Program-made: the position numbers and the translations under genes
Assembly (NCBI RefSeq): GCF_028369065.1
Contig: NZ_JAQNDA010000008.1
Span: forward strand, 1 to 64,000
Reading direction: 5' to 3'
Source of the DNA: Marinobacter sp. SS21
Lineage (GTDB): Bacteria; Pseudomonadota; Gammaproteobacteria; Pseudomonadales; Oleiphilaceae
DNA: 64,000 nt
Notes under the pieces: model-generated
Told to the model about the DNA's origin: nothing
The model's database searches: none
The model's input: the letters and a program-made list of their open reading frames with translations, nothing else
In this document: positions 14,983-23,241 of the stretch, one piece after another
Layout of the letters: each line of letters starts with the position of its first letter
Position numbering within the stretch: position 1 is the first letter of the stretch

Positions 14983-16107
14983 TTACTGAATCAGCACTCG
15001 AAGCTGTTTCCTCAGCCAGCGGTAGTCACCTTCCGGACGGAAGTTGACCAGTAGATCCGATTCCCCACCCGCCTCTCCGGTAATGAAGTACTCGACGGTT
15101 GCGCTTTGCCAGTCGTAGGCGTGAATGGCGACGTCTGCCTCCCTCAGGCTGACGGCTTCGAGAGTGGCCAGCTCGGGCTCTGCGCCAATTTTGCGCAGGC
15201 GTACGCTGTGTATGGCGGTGTCTGTTGCCGGGTGGGCCGCTGTCTCAGAATCCAGGTAGTACTGATTGGCATAGGTTCGGGTCGCCAGATCCAGCTGCTG
15301 TGTCAGGTAATTCTCTGCCTTCTCGCTATCAAATTGCTCAAGGTTGCGTACGGCGCTTGCAATGCGCTCGCGTAGGCCAATGAGATCTTCCTGGTAGAGC
15401 AGCTCTGGATCTCGCTCCTCCACGTCGATCGGGCGTGGGGGAGCGGCGTCAATTTCGGCCTGGGTGGGCGGAGTGTCGCAACGGGTGTCCCCTTCGGGGT
15501 AAAAGCAAATCTGGGCCAACAACTGATTGGCGGGTGATGGGGTCAGACCGGCCGCTTCGAATTCAGCTGGGTCGACGCTGAAGTCAATGGGGGACTCCTG
15601 CTGTGCCAGGGCCGCATTGAGCTGCTCAATCACCCGATCCCGAATGTCCAGGGTCTCTCCCTCCGCGATGGTTTCATTCCAGTTAAGCGCAAGCAGGAAC
15701 CGCGTCATGTTGAGCAGGGTGGGGTCTTGCAGCAGTTGCCGTTCGGTGGGCCGGTGATCCCGCAGGCCTTCGTCATTGACCCCAGGGGATTGCAGGGCGG
15801 CGCGGGCGCTGGCCTGGAAGTCCATGGGCGTGATGATGTCATCTGCCGGCACGTCCGTGACCAGCACCAGGTCGCCAACACCAATTTGAAGTCGCTCGCC
15901 CGGGTAGTACTGGAACTGTCCGGTGTCGTTCGTCACGCCAGTTGCACTGGCGCTCCGATAACTCAAACCACGGATTCCGGAGACAGTCACCTGACCGGTC
16001 AGGTGGTCGTTATCGCTGCCGGAACCGTCGTCGTGCAGACAGCCGGTCAGCAAGATCAGGGCGGGGAGCGTGCAGAGCTGGGGCAGTGTCTTCAACAGCT
16101 GAGGCAT
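14983..16107 (-). CDS. Putative lipoprotein with N-terminal beta-domain, unknown function
   Basis: A 374-residue protein with lipobox LTGC and a low-complexity DDGSGSDND linker after the cysteine. The first 110 residues (GQVTVSGIRGLSYRSASATG, GQFQYYPGERLQIGVGD, ITPMDF) resemble a lipoprotein family common in marine gammaproteobacteria and sometimes labelled organic-solvent transporter-related. The rest is acidic and predicted helical. It runs opposite the HD-GYP-like gene, ending 15 bases from it. I do not assign a function. Confidence 0.55.
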   Translation of the reverse strand: MPQLLKTLPQLCTLPALILLTGCLHDDGSGSDNDHLTGQVTVSGIRGLSYRSASATGVTNDTGQFQYYPGERLQIGVGDLVLVTDVPADDIITPMDFQASARAALQSPGVNDEGLRDHRPTERQLLQDPTLLNMTRFLLALNWNETIAEGETLDIRDRVIEQLNAALAQQESPIDFSVDPAEFEAAGLTPSPANQLLAQICFYPEGDTRCDTPPTQAEIDAAPPRPIDVEERDPELLYQEDLIGLRERIASAVRNLEQFDSEKAENYLTQQLDLATRTYANQYYLDSETAAHPATDTAIHSVRLRKIGAEPELATLEAVSLREADVAIHAYDWQSATVEYFITGEAGGESDLLVNFRPEGDYRWLRKQLRVLIQ

Positions 16108-16350
16108 GGCGGGTGAACTTCCGATTTGGCGCAGCGAGACTGGCGCACGGTTTGTAACTTGTTGTAATCGCCATTATAGAAATCTCCGGTTGTCGAGATC
16201 CGGAAGCCCGTCGCAGTTTGGCCGATTGTTCTATCGATAGGCGCGCGCCGGGGCCTTGAAATCCTTAGCCAGCGACACAACCTACAAAGCCTGGCCTGAC
16301 AAATTCGCTCCCGGCAACTTGCCGAACATTCGAACGTTACGGAACCGATT

Positions 16351-17292
16351 ATGAGCCACGCGCTGGAAATTAAGGGGCTGAGTAAAACCTATGGCGATGG
16401 GTTTGCGGCCCTCAAGGGCATTGACCTGACCGTAGCCGAAGGGGATTTCTTCGCGCTGCTGGGACCCAATGGTGCCGGTAAGTCCACCACCTTGGGCATC
16501 GTTTGTTCCCTGGTCAACAAGAGCGGGGGGGCGGTGAAGGTTTTTGGTCATGACATCGACACCGACTTGTCTGCGGCCAAGATGCATCTGGGGGTGGTGC
16601 CTCAGGAGTTCAACTTCAATCAGTTCGAGAAGGTGTTTGACATCGTCACCACCCAGGCCGGCTATTACGGCATTCCACTTAAACAGGCGGCGGCATCCGC
16701 AGAGAAGTACCTGAAAAAACTGGGGCTCTGGGACAAGCGCGATACCCCGGCCCGAATGCTCTCAGGCGGTATGAAACGGCGGCTGATGATCGCCCGTGCA
16801 CTGGTTCACGAACCGGGATTGCTGATTCTCGATGAGCCCACCGCAGGCGTGGATATCGAGCTCAGGCGGTCCATGTGGACGTTCCTCGAGGAGATGAACC
16901 GCCAGGGCACCACCATCATACTGACCACCCATTACCTGGAAGAGGCGGAGGCGTTGTGCCGTAACATCGCCATCATTGATCACGGCCGCATCATCAAGCA
17001 CACCAGCAAGCGCGAACTGTTGCAGCAACTCAACCTGCAGACCTTTGTTCTGGATACCGAATCGCCCTTGTCCTCGGCGCCTGTGCTGGAAGGGTTTGCA
17101 ACCCGATTGGGCGACGAGGGCGCGCTGGAGGTGGATGTCGAGAAGTCTCAGAGCCTGAATGATGTGTTTGTGCAGTTGGAGCGCGAGGGCGTTCGCGTTC
17201 AAAGCATGCGCACCAAGGCTAACCGGTTGGAGGAGCTATTTATCCGGATGGTTGAGGAAAATGCTCGGGAAAAACTGGAGGAAGCCGTATGA
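16351..17292 (+). CDS. ABC-2 type exporter ATP-binding protein (YadG-like)
   Basis: A 313-residue ATPase with Walker A (GPNGAGKST), signature (LSGGMKRRLMIA), Walker B (LLILDEPTAGVD) and switch His (TTHYLEEAE). The sequence pattern matches E. coli YadG, which pairs with the ABC-2 permease YadH. The stop overlaps the permease start by four bases (ATGA), so the two form a unit. The substrate is unknown. Confidence 0.85.
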   Translation: MSHALEIKGLSKTYGDGFAALKGIDLTVAEGDFFALLGPNGAGKSTTLGIVCSLVNKSGGAVKVFGHDIDTDLSAAKMHLGVVPQEFNFNQFEKVFDIVTTQAGYYGIPLKQAAASAEKYLKKLGLWDKRDTPARMLSGGMKRRLMIARALVHEPGLLILDEPTAGVDIELRRSMWTFLEEMNRQGTTIILTTHYLEEAEALCRNIAIIDHGRIIKHTSKRELLQQLNLQTFVLDTESPLSSAPVLEGFATRLGDEGALEVDVEKSQSLNDVFVQLEREGVRVQSMRTKANRLEELFIRMVEENAREKLEEAV

Positions 17293-18062
17293 CCCCACGA
17301 GCCATGGCCGTCGCCTTCTCCACCATCGTCGTGCGAGAAGTTCGCCGTTTCACCCGTATCTGGGCGCAAACTCTGTTGCCGCCGGCGGTCACCATGACGC
17401 TCTACTTCATCATCTTCGGTAATCTGATCGGCTCCCGGATTGGTGAAATGGGCGGTTTCGATTACATGTCCTATATCGTACCGGGGTTGATCATGATGTC
17501 GGTGATCACCAATTCCTATGCCAACGTGGTGTCGTCGTTTTTCTCCATGAAGTTCCAGCGCAGCATCGAGGAACTGCTGGTGTCGCCGGTCCCAAACTGG
17601 GTGATTCTGGCCGGCTATGTGGCTGGCGGAATGGCCCGGGGGCTGAGTATTGGGGTCATTGTTACCCTGCTGTCGCTGGCCTTTACCCAATTGCAGATTC
17701 ACCATTTGCCCGTCATGGTGCTGACAGTGATCCTGACTTCGGCGCTGTTTGCCCTGGGAGGCTTTATCAACGCCATGCTGGCGACCAAGTTCGACGACAT
17801 TTCCATCGTTCCCACCTTTGTGCTCACCCCGCTAACCTACCTCGGTGGCGTGTTTTACTCCATTCAACTGCTGCCGGAGTTCTGGCAGGCTGTGTCCATG
17901 GCGAACCCCATCCTCTATATGGTGAATGCGTTCCGCTATGGCATTCTCGGTGTCTCGGATGTGAACGTGGTGGTGGCACTGGGGATGATCCTGGTGTTTA
18001 TCTCAGTCCTGTCGGCGGTTGCCCTGGTGATGTTGAAACGCGGCAAAGGCATTCGCCATTGA
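17289..18062 (+). CDS. ABC-2 type exporter permease (YadH-like)
   Basis: A 257-residue inner-membrane protein with six predicted membrane segments. ABC-2 features include GGFDYMSYIVPGLIMM, QRSIEELLVSPVPN and the late VPTFVLTPLTYLGGVFYSI segment. It partners with the ATPase just upstream and shares its start with that gene's stop. Cargo unknown; distant relatives export polysaccharides, lipids or drugs. Confidence 0.85.
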   Translation: MTPRAMAVAFSTIVVREVRRFTRIWAQTLLPPAVTMTLYFIIFGNLIGSRIGEMGGFDYMSYIVPGLIMMSVITNSYANVVSSFFSMKFQRSIEELLVSPVPNWVILAGYVAGGMARGLSIGVIVTLLSLAFTQLQIHHLPVMVLTVILTSALFALGGFINAMLATKFDDISIVPTFVLTPLTYLGGVFYSIQLLPEFWQAVSMANPILYMVNAFRYGILGVSDVNVVVALGMILVFISVLSAVALVMLKRGKGIRH

Positions 18063-18089
18063 TCGCGACGTATTGATTGAGGAACGAGA

Positions 18090-18908
18090 ATGGCCCTACA
18101 CGACGCACCTTTGGGTAAGAGCAGTGAGTACCCGGAGCAATACAGTCCTGACCTGCTGTTTCCAGTGCCCCGGGACGACAATCGCCGCCGCCTGGGGCTG
18201 CAGGATGGCCGTTGGCCGTGGTTTGGGGAAGATCTCTGGCAGGCCTGGGAAGTTTCCTGGCTCCGGCCTTCCGGCGTCCCTGCGGTGGCCTGGGCGGAGT
18301 TCAGGGTGCCAGCCGCATCAGCGGCGCTGATTGAGTCCAAGTCCTGGAAACTGTATCTGAACTCACTGAATCAGACGGTGTATTCAACTCCCGAGCAGCT
18401 TCGGGAGACGGTGGAGCGAGACCTGTCCAGCGCCTGTGGCGCGGCAGTCCAGATGCGATTGTGCAGCGTGGATGACACCGCGGTCGCTCAGGGACGCCCG
18501 GATGGGTTTGAGCTGATCGACGATGAGCCGGTGGCGTCCGTCCCCCGCGACTATGACCCTGCGCGACTGACGGCGGGTGAGGGCCGGGTTTCCGAAAAGC
18601 TCTGTTCCCATCTGCTCAAGAGTAACTGTCCGGTGACCGGTCAGCCGGACTGGGCCACCATCACCGTGGAATATACCGGGCCGGTGATTGACCGGGCGGC
18701 TCTTCTGGCCTACATCGTGGGATTTCGCCACAAGCAGGATTTCCATGAGCACTGTGTGGAAACGGTCTTTGTGGATATCATGCGGCGCTGCCAGCCGGAG
18801 TCGCTGACGGTCTGTGCCCGATATACACGACGGGGCGGGCTGGATATCAATCCCTGGCGCAGCACCGAACCAGGTTCGGTGCCATCCGTCAGGCTGGTGC
18901 GACAGTAA
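18090..18908 (+). CDS. queF: 7-cyano-7-deazaguanine reductase QueF (long type)
   Basis: It reduces preQ0 to preQ1 with NADPH in queuosine synthesis. The 272-residue protein is the two-domain E. coli-type QueF. It shows the QueF motif ESKSWKLYLNSLNQT and the nucleophile region SNCPVTGQPDW, whose Cys forms the thioimide with preQ0. It follows the YadGH-like exporter by 27 bases. Two later enzymes of the same pathway, queA and tgt, are at 33.7-35.9 kb. Confidence 0.93.
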   Translation: MALHDAPLGKSSEYPEQYSPDLLFPVPRDDNRRRLGLQDGRWPWFGEDLWQAWEVSWLRPSGVPAVAWAEFRVPAASAALIESKSWKLYLNSLNQTVYSTPEQLRETVERDLSSACGAAVQMRLCSVDDTAVAQGRPDGFELIDDEPVASVPRDYDPARLTAGEGRVSEKLCSHLLKSNCPVTGQPDWATITVEYTGPVIDRAALLAYIVGFRHKQDFHEHCVETVFVDIMRRCQPESLTVCARYTRRGGLDINPWRSTEPGSVPSVRLVRQ

Positions 18909-18947
18909 CTGCGGGTGACTGGCGGGGCGGAATTTCCGACCTACAGT

Positions 18948-20360
18948 TTACAGTTCTTCGTGACGTAGGCGGTCGGCGGCATCTTCCAGTGCCGCCAGAA
19001 TACTTTCGCGTTCTTTTTCTGTAATCTTGTCTGAGTCCAGGTACATGGCAAAGCCGCTGTGCTCGTGTTCCAGGAAACTGCGGTTGGGGCCAATGTCCCG
19101 ACGGAAGTCGACAACCTCGTAGATGGGGACCGGGCGGCCGAACCCCTTTACGGTGATTTCACCCTTGTCCCGGCACATGATCTTGTCTTTGATCAACGAG
19201 AAGGTTTCGTAGGAGACCAGGATTTCGCCGGGATTGGCGAGGGATTCCAGGCGGCTTGCCAGATTGACCTCTTTTCCGATGATGGTGTAGTCCATGCGAT
19301 TCTCGGCACCGAAGTTGCCCACGGTGGTGTAGCCGGTGCTAATGCCCATGCGAATCTCCAGTGGCGTCTTGATGCCCTGGCTGCGCCATTTTTGCCGCAT
19401 GATCTTCATGTGCTTTCGCATTTCGATGGCCATGGAGACACAGGCGAAGGCGTCCTCGCGCTGGCCACGGCTAGTGGGATCACCGAAAAACACCATGATG
19501 GAGTCGCCGACGAACTTGTCGATGGTGCCGCCGTACTTCAATGCGACTTCGGACATCTCGTTGAAGTAGTGATTGAGCAACTCGGTTAGCGCCTCCGGCT
19601 CCATCTCTTCGGAAAGTTCAGTAAACCCCTTGATATCCGAAAAGAAAATGGCCAGTTTTTTGCGCTGGGTTTCCAGGCGTACATCCCGTTCGCCGGTGAA
19701 GATGGATTGCCACACCTGGGGTGACAGGTATTTGGATAACTTATGGGATAGTGCGATGGATTGCTCGCGCTGGTTCTGGATCTGGGTCTTTGCCGTCATC
19801 AGATTCCGGGCCTGCTGGTGGGCATAAAAGGCGGTGACGCAGATGTACAGACCGGTGGCAAAAATCGAGGCCATGCTGGTCAGCAACGGGGCTTGAAAGG
19901 ACGCCGGTGGCCCATGAATTGCGGCGGAGACAATCATGGCGCCAATCATCAACACCATGCCGTACAGCCACTGCCGGATGCCGCCGACAATCAGGCAACT
20001 GAAACTCAGCATCAGAACCACCGCCGCGGAGGGAATCGCGATCAGGTTGAGGGCGCCAATCAATCCGCCTCCAAAGACGCAGTCCAGCAGCAGCATTTTG
20101 TTTCGAATGCGATGGGATCGGCCCAGGGGCGTTCGCCGGGTGAGGACAAACGCGACATGCGGCCACACCAGAGAGGCGGCCAGCAGCCAGTACAGCCACG
20201 ACGCGAAGACGGCCTCGTGCAGGCCAACCGCAAGGAAGCCAGCGGTTGCGGTGTAGGCCAGAACGCGACCATTGTAGTCTGGCATGGGAGGCACGGCCAC
20301 AGGCTGGTTATGGGCGTCAAACCCCAGCGTTTTGCCCGTGTTCAGGGGTGCGTTCATCAT
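18948..20360 (-). CDS. Membrane class III adenylate cyclase (MASE2/CyaB-like)
   Basis: A 470-residue protein with an N-terminal membrane region of about six hydrophobic segments resembling MASE2, followed by a class III nucleotide cyclase domain. Cyclase residues are visible: metal Asp in IFFSDIKGFT and KFVGDSIMVFFGD, and the transition-state Asn/Arg in GKEVNLASRLE. The arrangement matches P. aeruginosa CyaB, the main cAMP source for virulence gene control there. The ATG at 20360 follows the stop of the upstream small gene by one base, suggesting translational coupling. A TTG 7 codons earlier is possible but has no ribosome site. Confidence 0.82.
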   Translation of the reverse strand: MMNAPLNTGKTLGFDAHNQPVAVPPMPDYNGRVLAYTATAGFLAVGLHEAVFASWLYWLLAASLVWPHVAFVLTRRTPLGRSHRIRNKMLLLDCVFGGGLIGALNLIAIPSAAVVLMLSFSCLIVGGIRQWLYGMVLMIGAMIVSAAIHGPPASFQAPLLTSMASIFATGLYICVTAFYAHQQARNLMTAKTQIQNQREQSIALSHKLSKYLSPQVWQSIFTGERDVRLETQRKKLAIFFSDIKGFTELSEEMEPEALTELLNHYFNEMSEVALKYGGTIDKFVGDSIMVFFGDPTSRGQREDAFACVSMAIEMRKHMKIMRQKWRSQGIKTPLEIRMGISTGYTTVGNFGAENRMDYTIIGKEVNLASRLESLANPGEILVSYETFSLIKDKIMCRDKGEITVKGFGRPVPIYEVVDFRRDIGPNRSFLEHEHSGFAMYLDSDKITEKERESILAALEDAADRLRHEEL

Positions 20361-20361
20361 T

Positions 20362-20673
20362 CTAGAACCGGATTCGGCCAATTAGCATGTCTTTCAACAT
20401 GACCCAGTCGCCCAGGAGGCTGTACAGTGGGTATTTGAAGGTTGCCGGGCGATTTTTCTCGAACAGGTAATGGCCGATCCAGGCAAAGCCGTAGCCGATC
20501 ACCGGCAGCAGCCACAGGTAGACCAGCCGGCCCGACAGCAGGGCGTATGCGGCCACCAGTAATACCAGTGTACTGCCAAGGTAATGCAGGCGACGACAGG
20601 TGGGGTCGCTGTGCTCTTCCAGGTAAAACGGGTAAAACTCGGCAAAGGAGCTGAAGGCGCGATCACTGCTCAT
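20362..20673 (-). CDS. DUF962/Mpo1-like small membrane protein
   Basis: A 103-residue protein matching DUF962 (yeast Mpo1/YGL010w family). The N-terminal FAEFYPFYLEEHSDPTCRRL carries the HxxxxxR-type motif, followed by two to three membrane segments and the conserved GHYLFEKNRPATFKYP. Yeast Mpo1 is an Fe(II) dioxygenase of 2-hydroxy fatty acids; the bacterial function is not established. It is directly coupled to the downstream cyclase gene. Confidence 0.75.
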   Translation of the reverse strand: MSSDRAFSSFAEFYPFYLEEHSDPTCRRLHYLGSTLVLLVAAYALLSGRLVYLWLLPVIGYGFAWIGHYLFEKNRPATFKYPLYSLLGDWVMLKDMLIGRIRF

Positions 20674-20837
20674 TATTGTTCTTCCAAACGATTTGATCGT
20701 TCTGCTGGAGTTCCGGCGGAATCCGGGCAGACCATTCTACGACTAAAGACTAACAGCATTGCGTGTGCACGACAATTCTGGCAGTTTTGCGCAGTTCGTG
20801 AAAAAACGTCCACTACTGTCGATTATCGGGGTTCATT

Positions 20838-21389
20838 ATGACAGATGTAATTGAGGCCATTCTTCAACGCAGCTCGGAACCGAGACTGTCCGCTCCGGCC
20901 CCGTCGGCGGACGAGCTGGCACGGCTGTTCGAATGTGCGTTCCGGGCCCCGGATCATGCGCTGTTGCGGCCTTGGCGTTATCTGATCATTGAAGGGGAGG
21001 GGCTGCACGCCCTGGGTGAACTCTACGCCCGCACCGGGGATTCCGAGGAGGCCAGGGACAAGTTGCGCAAGATGCCGCTTCGGGCGCCAATGGTGATTGT
21101 GGGCATTACCTCGCCCAAACCGCACCCCAAGGTGCCGCAGATCGAGCAGTCCATGTCGACGGCGGTTGGCATGGGCTACCTGCTGCTGGCGCTGAATGAG
21201 GCCGGCTATGGCGGCATGTGGCGAACCGGGGCTCTGGCTTACGATTCCCAAGTCAAGTCGGGGTTGGGGCTGGCGGAGCACGAATCCATTGCAGGGTTTC
21301 TGTATGTGGGCTCGGTCAGCAGCGAGAAGCCGGCCGTTCCCCGGCCGATCATGTCTGAGCTGGTATCCAGCTGGCCAGCGAAGCCTTGA
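20838..21389 (+). CDS. Nitroreductase family protein (YdjA-like)
   Basis: A 183-residue FMN-dependent oxidoreductase of the minimal nitroreductase type. Features are the FMN-contacting RSSEPRLSAPAP at the N-terminus, ECAFRAPDHALLRPWRYLII, and the central GMGYLLLALNEAGYGGMWRTG. It resembles E. coli YdjA. The natural substrate is unknown. A GC stem-loop follows at 21398-21419. Confidence 0.82.
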   Translation: MTDVIEAILQRSSEPRLSAPAPSADELARLFECAFRAPDHALLRPWRYLIIEGEGLHALGELYARTGDSEEARDKLRKMPLRAPMVIVGITSPKPHPKVPQIEQSMSTAVGMGYLLLALNEAGYGGMWRTGALAYDSQVKSGLGLAEHESIAGFLYVGSVSSEKPAVPRPIMSELVSSWPAKP

Positions 21390-21397
21390 TAGCCCGC

Positions 21398-21419
21398 CCC
21401 CTGCCGTAACCGGCAGGGG
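21398..21419 (+). terminator. GC-rich hairpin after nitroreductase
   Basis: CCCCTGCCG pairs perfectly with CGGCAGGGG around TAAC. It has no clear T-run, so its efficiency as a terminator is doubtful. It separates the nitroreductase from the flagellar promoter. Confidence 0.45.
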
Positions 21420-21530
21420 AAAGACTTTGCCGCTTTTCCGGCTTTTGCCGCGGCACTGCCCCTACTCATCTCACTCCGCTTTCCCCGTTACCTCCTGCCA
21501 ATCCCTTGAGGTTGGCCACAGCTAAAAAAC

Positions 21531-21546
21531 TGGCACCCTGCTTGCT
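21531..21546 (+). promoter_or_regulatory. Sigma-54 promoter for flgBCDE
   Basis: TGGCACCCTGCTTGCT has the -24 GG and -12 GC elements with exactly 10 bases between them (consensus TGGCAC-N5-TTGCW). It lies 67 bases before the flgB start, as expected for an RpoN/FleQ-dependent flagellar operon. Confidence 0.8.
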
Positions 21547-21612
21547 TGGTCTTTGGAAACCACGCAGCGCCAACCTTCACGTTGCCGCGCGGCGCAATGT
21601 TACGGAGGCGGT

Positions 21613-22011
21613 ATGGCGATTTCACTGGATATGGCATTAGGCATTCACCAGCACGCGCTGCAGGCAAGAGTCCAGCGCGCCGAGGTGCTGGCCAACAATC
21701 TGGCCAACGCCGACACACCGGGATACAAGGCTCGGGATGTGGATTTCCGGGCCATGATGGAACAGGCCCAGGGCCAGATCAGCGGTATGCAGATGACTCG
21801 CACCGACGATCAGCATATGGACACGTCCGCAGCCCCAGGGACGCCGGAATTGCTGTACCGCAACCCGCATCAGCCTTCCATCGATGGCAACACGGTGGAC
21901 AGTCAGTTGGAGCAAAGCCTGTTCATGCGTAACGCGATGGATTTCCAGGCCAGCTTCCAGTTCCTTAACAGTAAATTTGCCGGCTTGACCAAGGCGATCA
22001 AGGGTGAGTAG
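21613..22011 (+). CDS. flgB: Flagellar proximal rod protein FlgB
   Basis: A 132-residue rod subunit. It has the rod/hook N-terminal pattern RVQRAEVLANNLANADTPGY and the ending FQASFQFLNSKFAGLTKAIKGE. It builds the proximal rod between the MS ring and the outer ring. The ATG at 21613 follows a GGAGG site; the frame extends 20 codons further upstream without support. First gene of the flgBCDE unit behind a sigma-54 promoter. Confidence 0.95.
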   Translation: MAISLDMALGIHQHALQARVQRAEVLANNLANADTPGYKARDVDFRAMMEQAQGQISGMQMTRTDDQHMDTSAAPGTPELLYRNPHQPSIDGNTVDSQLEQSLFMRNAMDFQASFQFLNSKFAGLTKAIKGE

Positions 22012-22075
22012 GTCTTGAGGCCAGTTGAGTAAACGCGTCGAGTTAGTGCAGTCGAATCAGCACAGGAGAGTCGCC

Positions 22076-22522
22076 ATGTCCCTTGGAAACATTTTCGATA
22101 TTGCCGGTTCCGGTATGACCGCGCAGTCGCTGAGGTTGAATACCACCGCCTCCAACATCGCCAACGCCGAGACTGCCAGTTCCAGCATTGACACCACCTA
22201 TCGCGCTCGCAAACCGGTGTTTGCGACCATTCAGCAGAGTTTGCTCAATCCCGGTCAAGCCGGGACCGGTTTTGCCCCAGAGGGTGCGGGTGCGGGCGTT
22301 CGGGTTGAAGGTATAGTCGAAAGCGACGCTGAGCTGCAGATGCGTTTTGAGCCGTCCCATCCGGCCGCAGATGAGGAAGGCTATGTTTTCTACCCCAACG
22401 TCAATGTGGTGGAGGAGATGGCCGACATGATGTCGTCGTCCCGTAGCTTTGAAATGAATGTGGACGTGATGAACACCGCGAAATCGATGATGCAGCGCAT
22501 TTTGACCCTGGGTCAGCAGTAA
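22076..22522 (+). CDS. flgC: Flagellar proximal rod protein FlgC
   Basis: A 148-residue rod protein. The N-terminal MSLGNIFDIAGSGMTAQ is typical, followed by the rod signature NTTASNIANAETA and the C-terminal PNVNVVEEMADMMSSSRSFE pattern. The ATG at 22076 comes after an AGGAGAG ribosome site; the frame runs 17 codons further upstream but that extension is not typical. It sits 64 bases after flgB. Confidence 0.95.
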   Translation: MSLGNIFDIAGSGMTAQSLRLNTTASNIANAETASSSIDTTYRARKPVFATIQQSLLNPGQAGTGFAPEGAGAGVRVEGIVESDAELQMRFEPSHPAADEEGYVFYPNVNVVEEMADMMSSSRSFEMNVDVMNTAKSMMQRILTLGQQ

Positions 22523-22537
22523 TTTGGGAGTCGACCA

Positions 22538-23209
22538 ATGACCACAGTAAACGGCACGGTTGCCGGCGATGTTTTGAGCCAGTATCAGTTGCAGTCTCAG
22601 TCGCCGGCGAAGAGTGAACTGGGCAAGACCGAGTTCATGGAGCTCATGCTGGCCCAGCTCAAAAATCAGAACCCGCTGGAACCCCAGGCCAACGGTGAGT
22701 TTATCGCCCAGCTGGCCCAGTTCAGCTCGCTGGAAGAAATGCAGAAGGTATCCGGATCGCTGGACAATATGGTTGGGGAGTTCCGGTCTGCCCAGGCCCT
22801 GCAGGCCTCCGCCATGGTCGGCCGATCCGTACTGGTACCGGGAACGGCGGGGCAGTTGGAGGCCGGCGGGGAGTTGAGTGGCAATGTCGCGGTGCAGGCG
22901 ACCACTTCCAACTTGCGAGTGTCCATCAAAAACAGCGCCGGCGAGCTGGTTCGTCAGTTGGACCTGGGCAGCGCCCAGACCGGTTACCACGCGTTCAGCT
23001 GGGACGGCACCAACGCTGACGGCGACGCTTTGCCGCCCGGCAAGTACGAGGTAGTGGCCGAAGGCAGCTACCCGGGTGGGGTTGAGCAGCTGGGGACCCT
23101 GATCAGCGCCAATGTGGACAGCGTGTCTTTGGGTGGTGCCGGTGAAATCACCCTGAACCTGGCCAGCATGGGTTCGATTGCGCTCTCTGACGTGTACCAG
23201 ATTAATTAG
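22538..23209 (+). CDS. flgD: Flagellar hook cap / hook assembly scaffold FlgD
   Basis: A 223-residue hook-capping protein that lets FlgE polymerise and is absent from the finished hook. The N-terminal motif GKTEFMELMLAQLKNQNPLEP and the middle FSSLEEMQKVSG are diagnostic. The second half is the FlgD Ig-like/tudor region (YHAFSWDGTNADGDALPPG). It lies 15 bases after flgC with a GGGAG ribosome site. Confidence 0.95.
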   Translation: MTTVNGTVAGDVLSQYQLQSQSPAKSELGKTEFMELMLAQLKNQNPLEPQANGEFIAQLAQFSSLEEMQKVSGSLDNMVGEFRSAQALQASAMVGRSVLVPGTAGQLEAGGELSGNVAVQATTSNLRVSIKNSAGELVRQLDLGSAQTGYHAFSWDGTNADGDALPPGKYEVVAEGSYPGGVEQLGTLISANVDSVSLGGAGEITLNLASMGSIALSDVYQIN

Positions 23210-23241
23210 GGTAGATAGGCCCTGAACTAGCGAGGTGTAAC

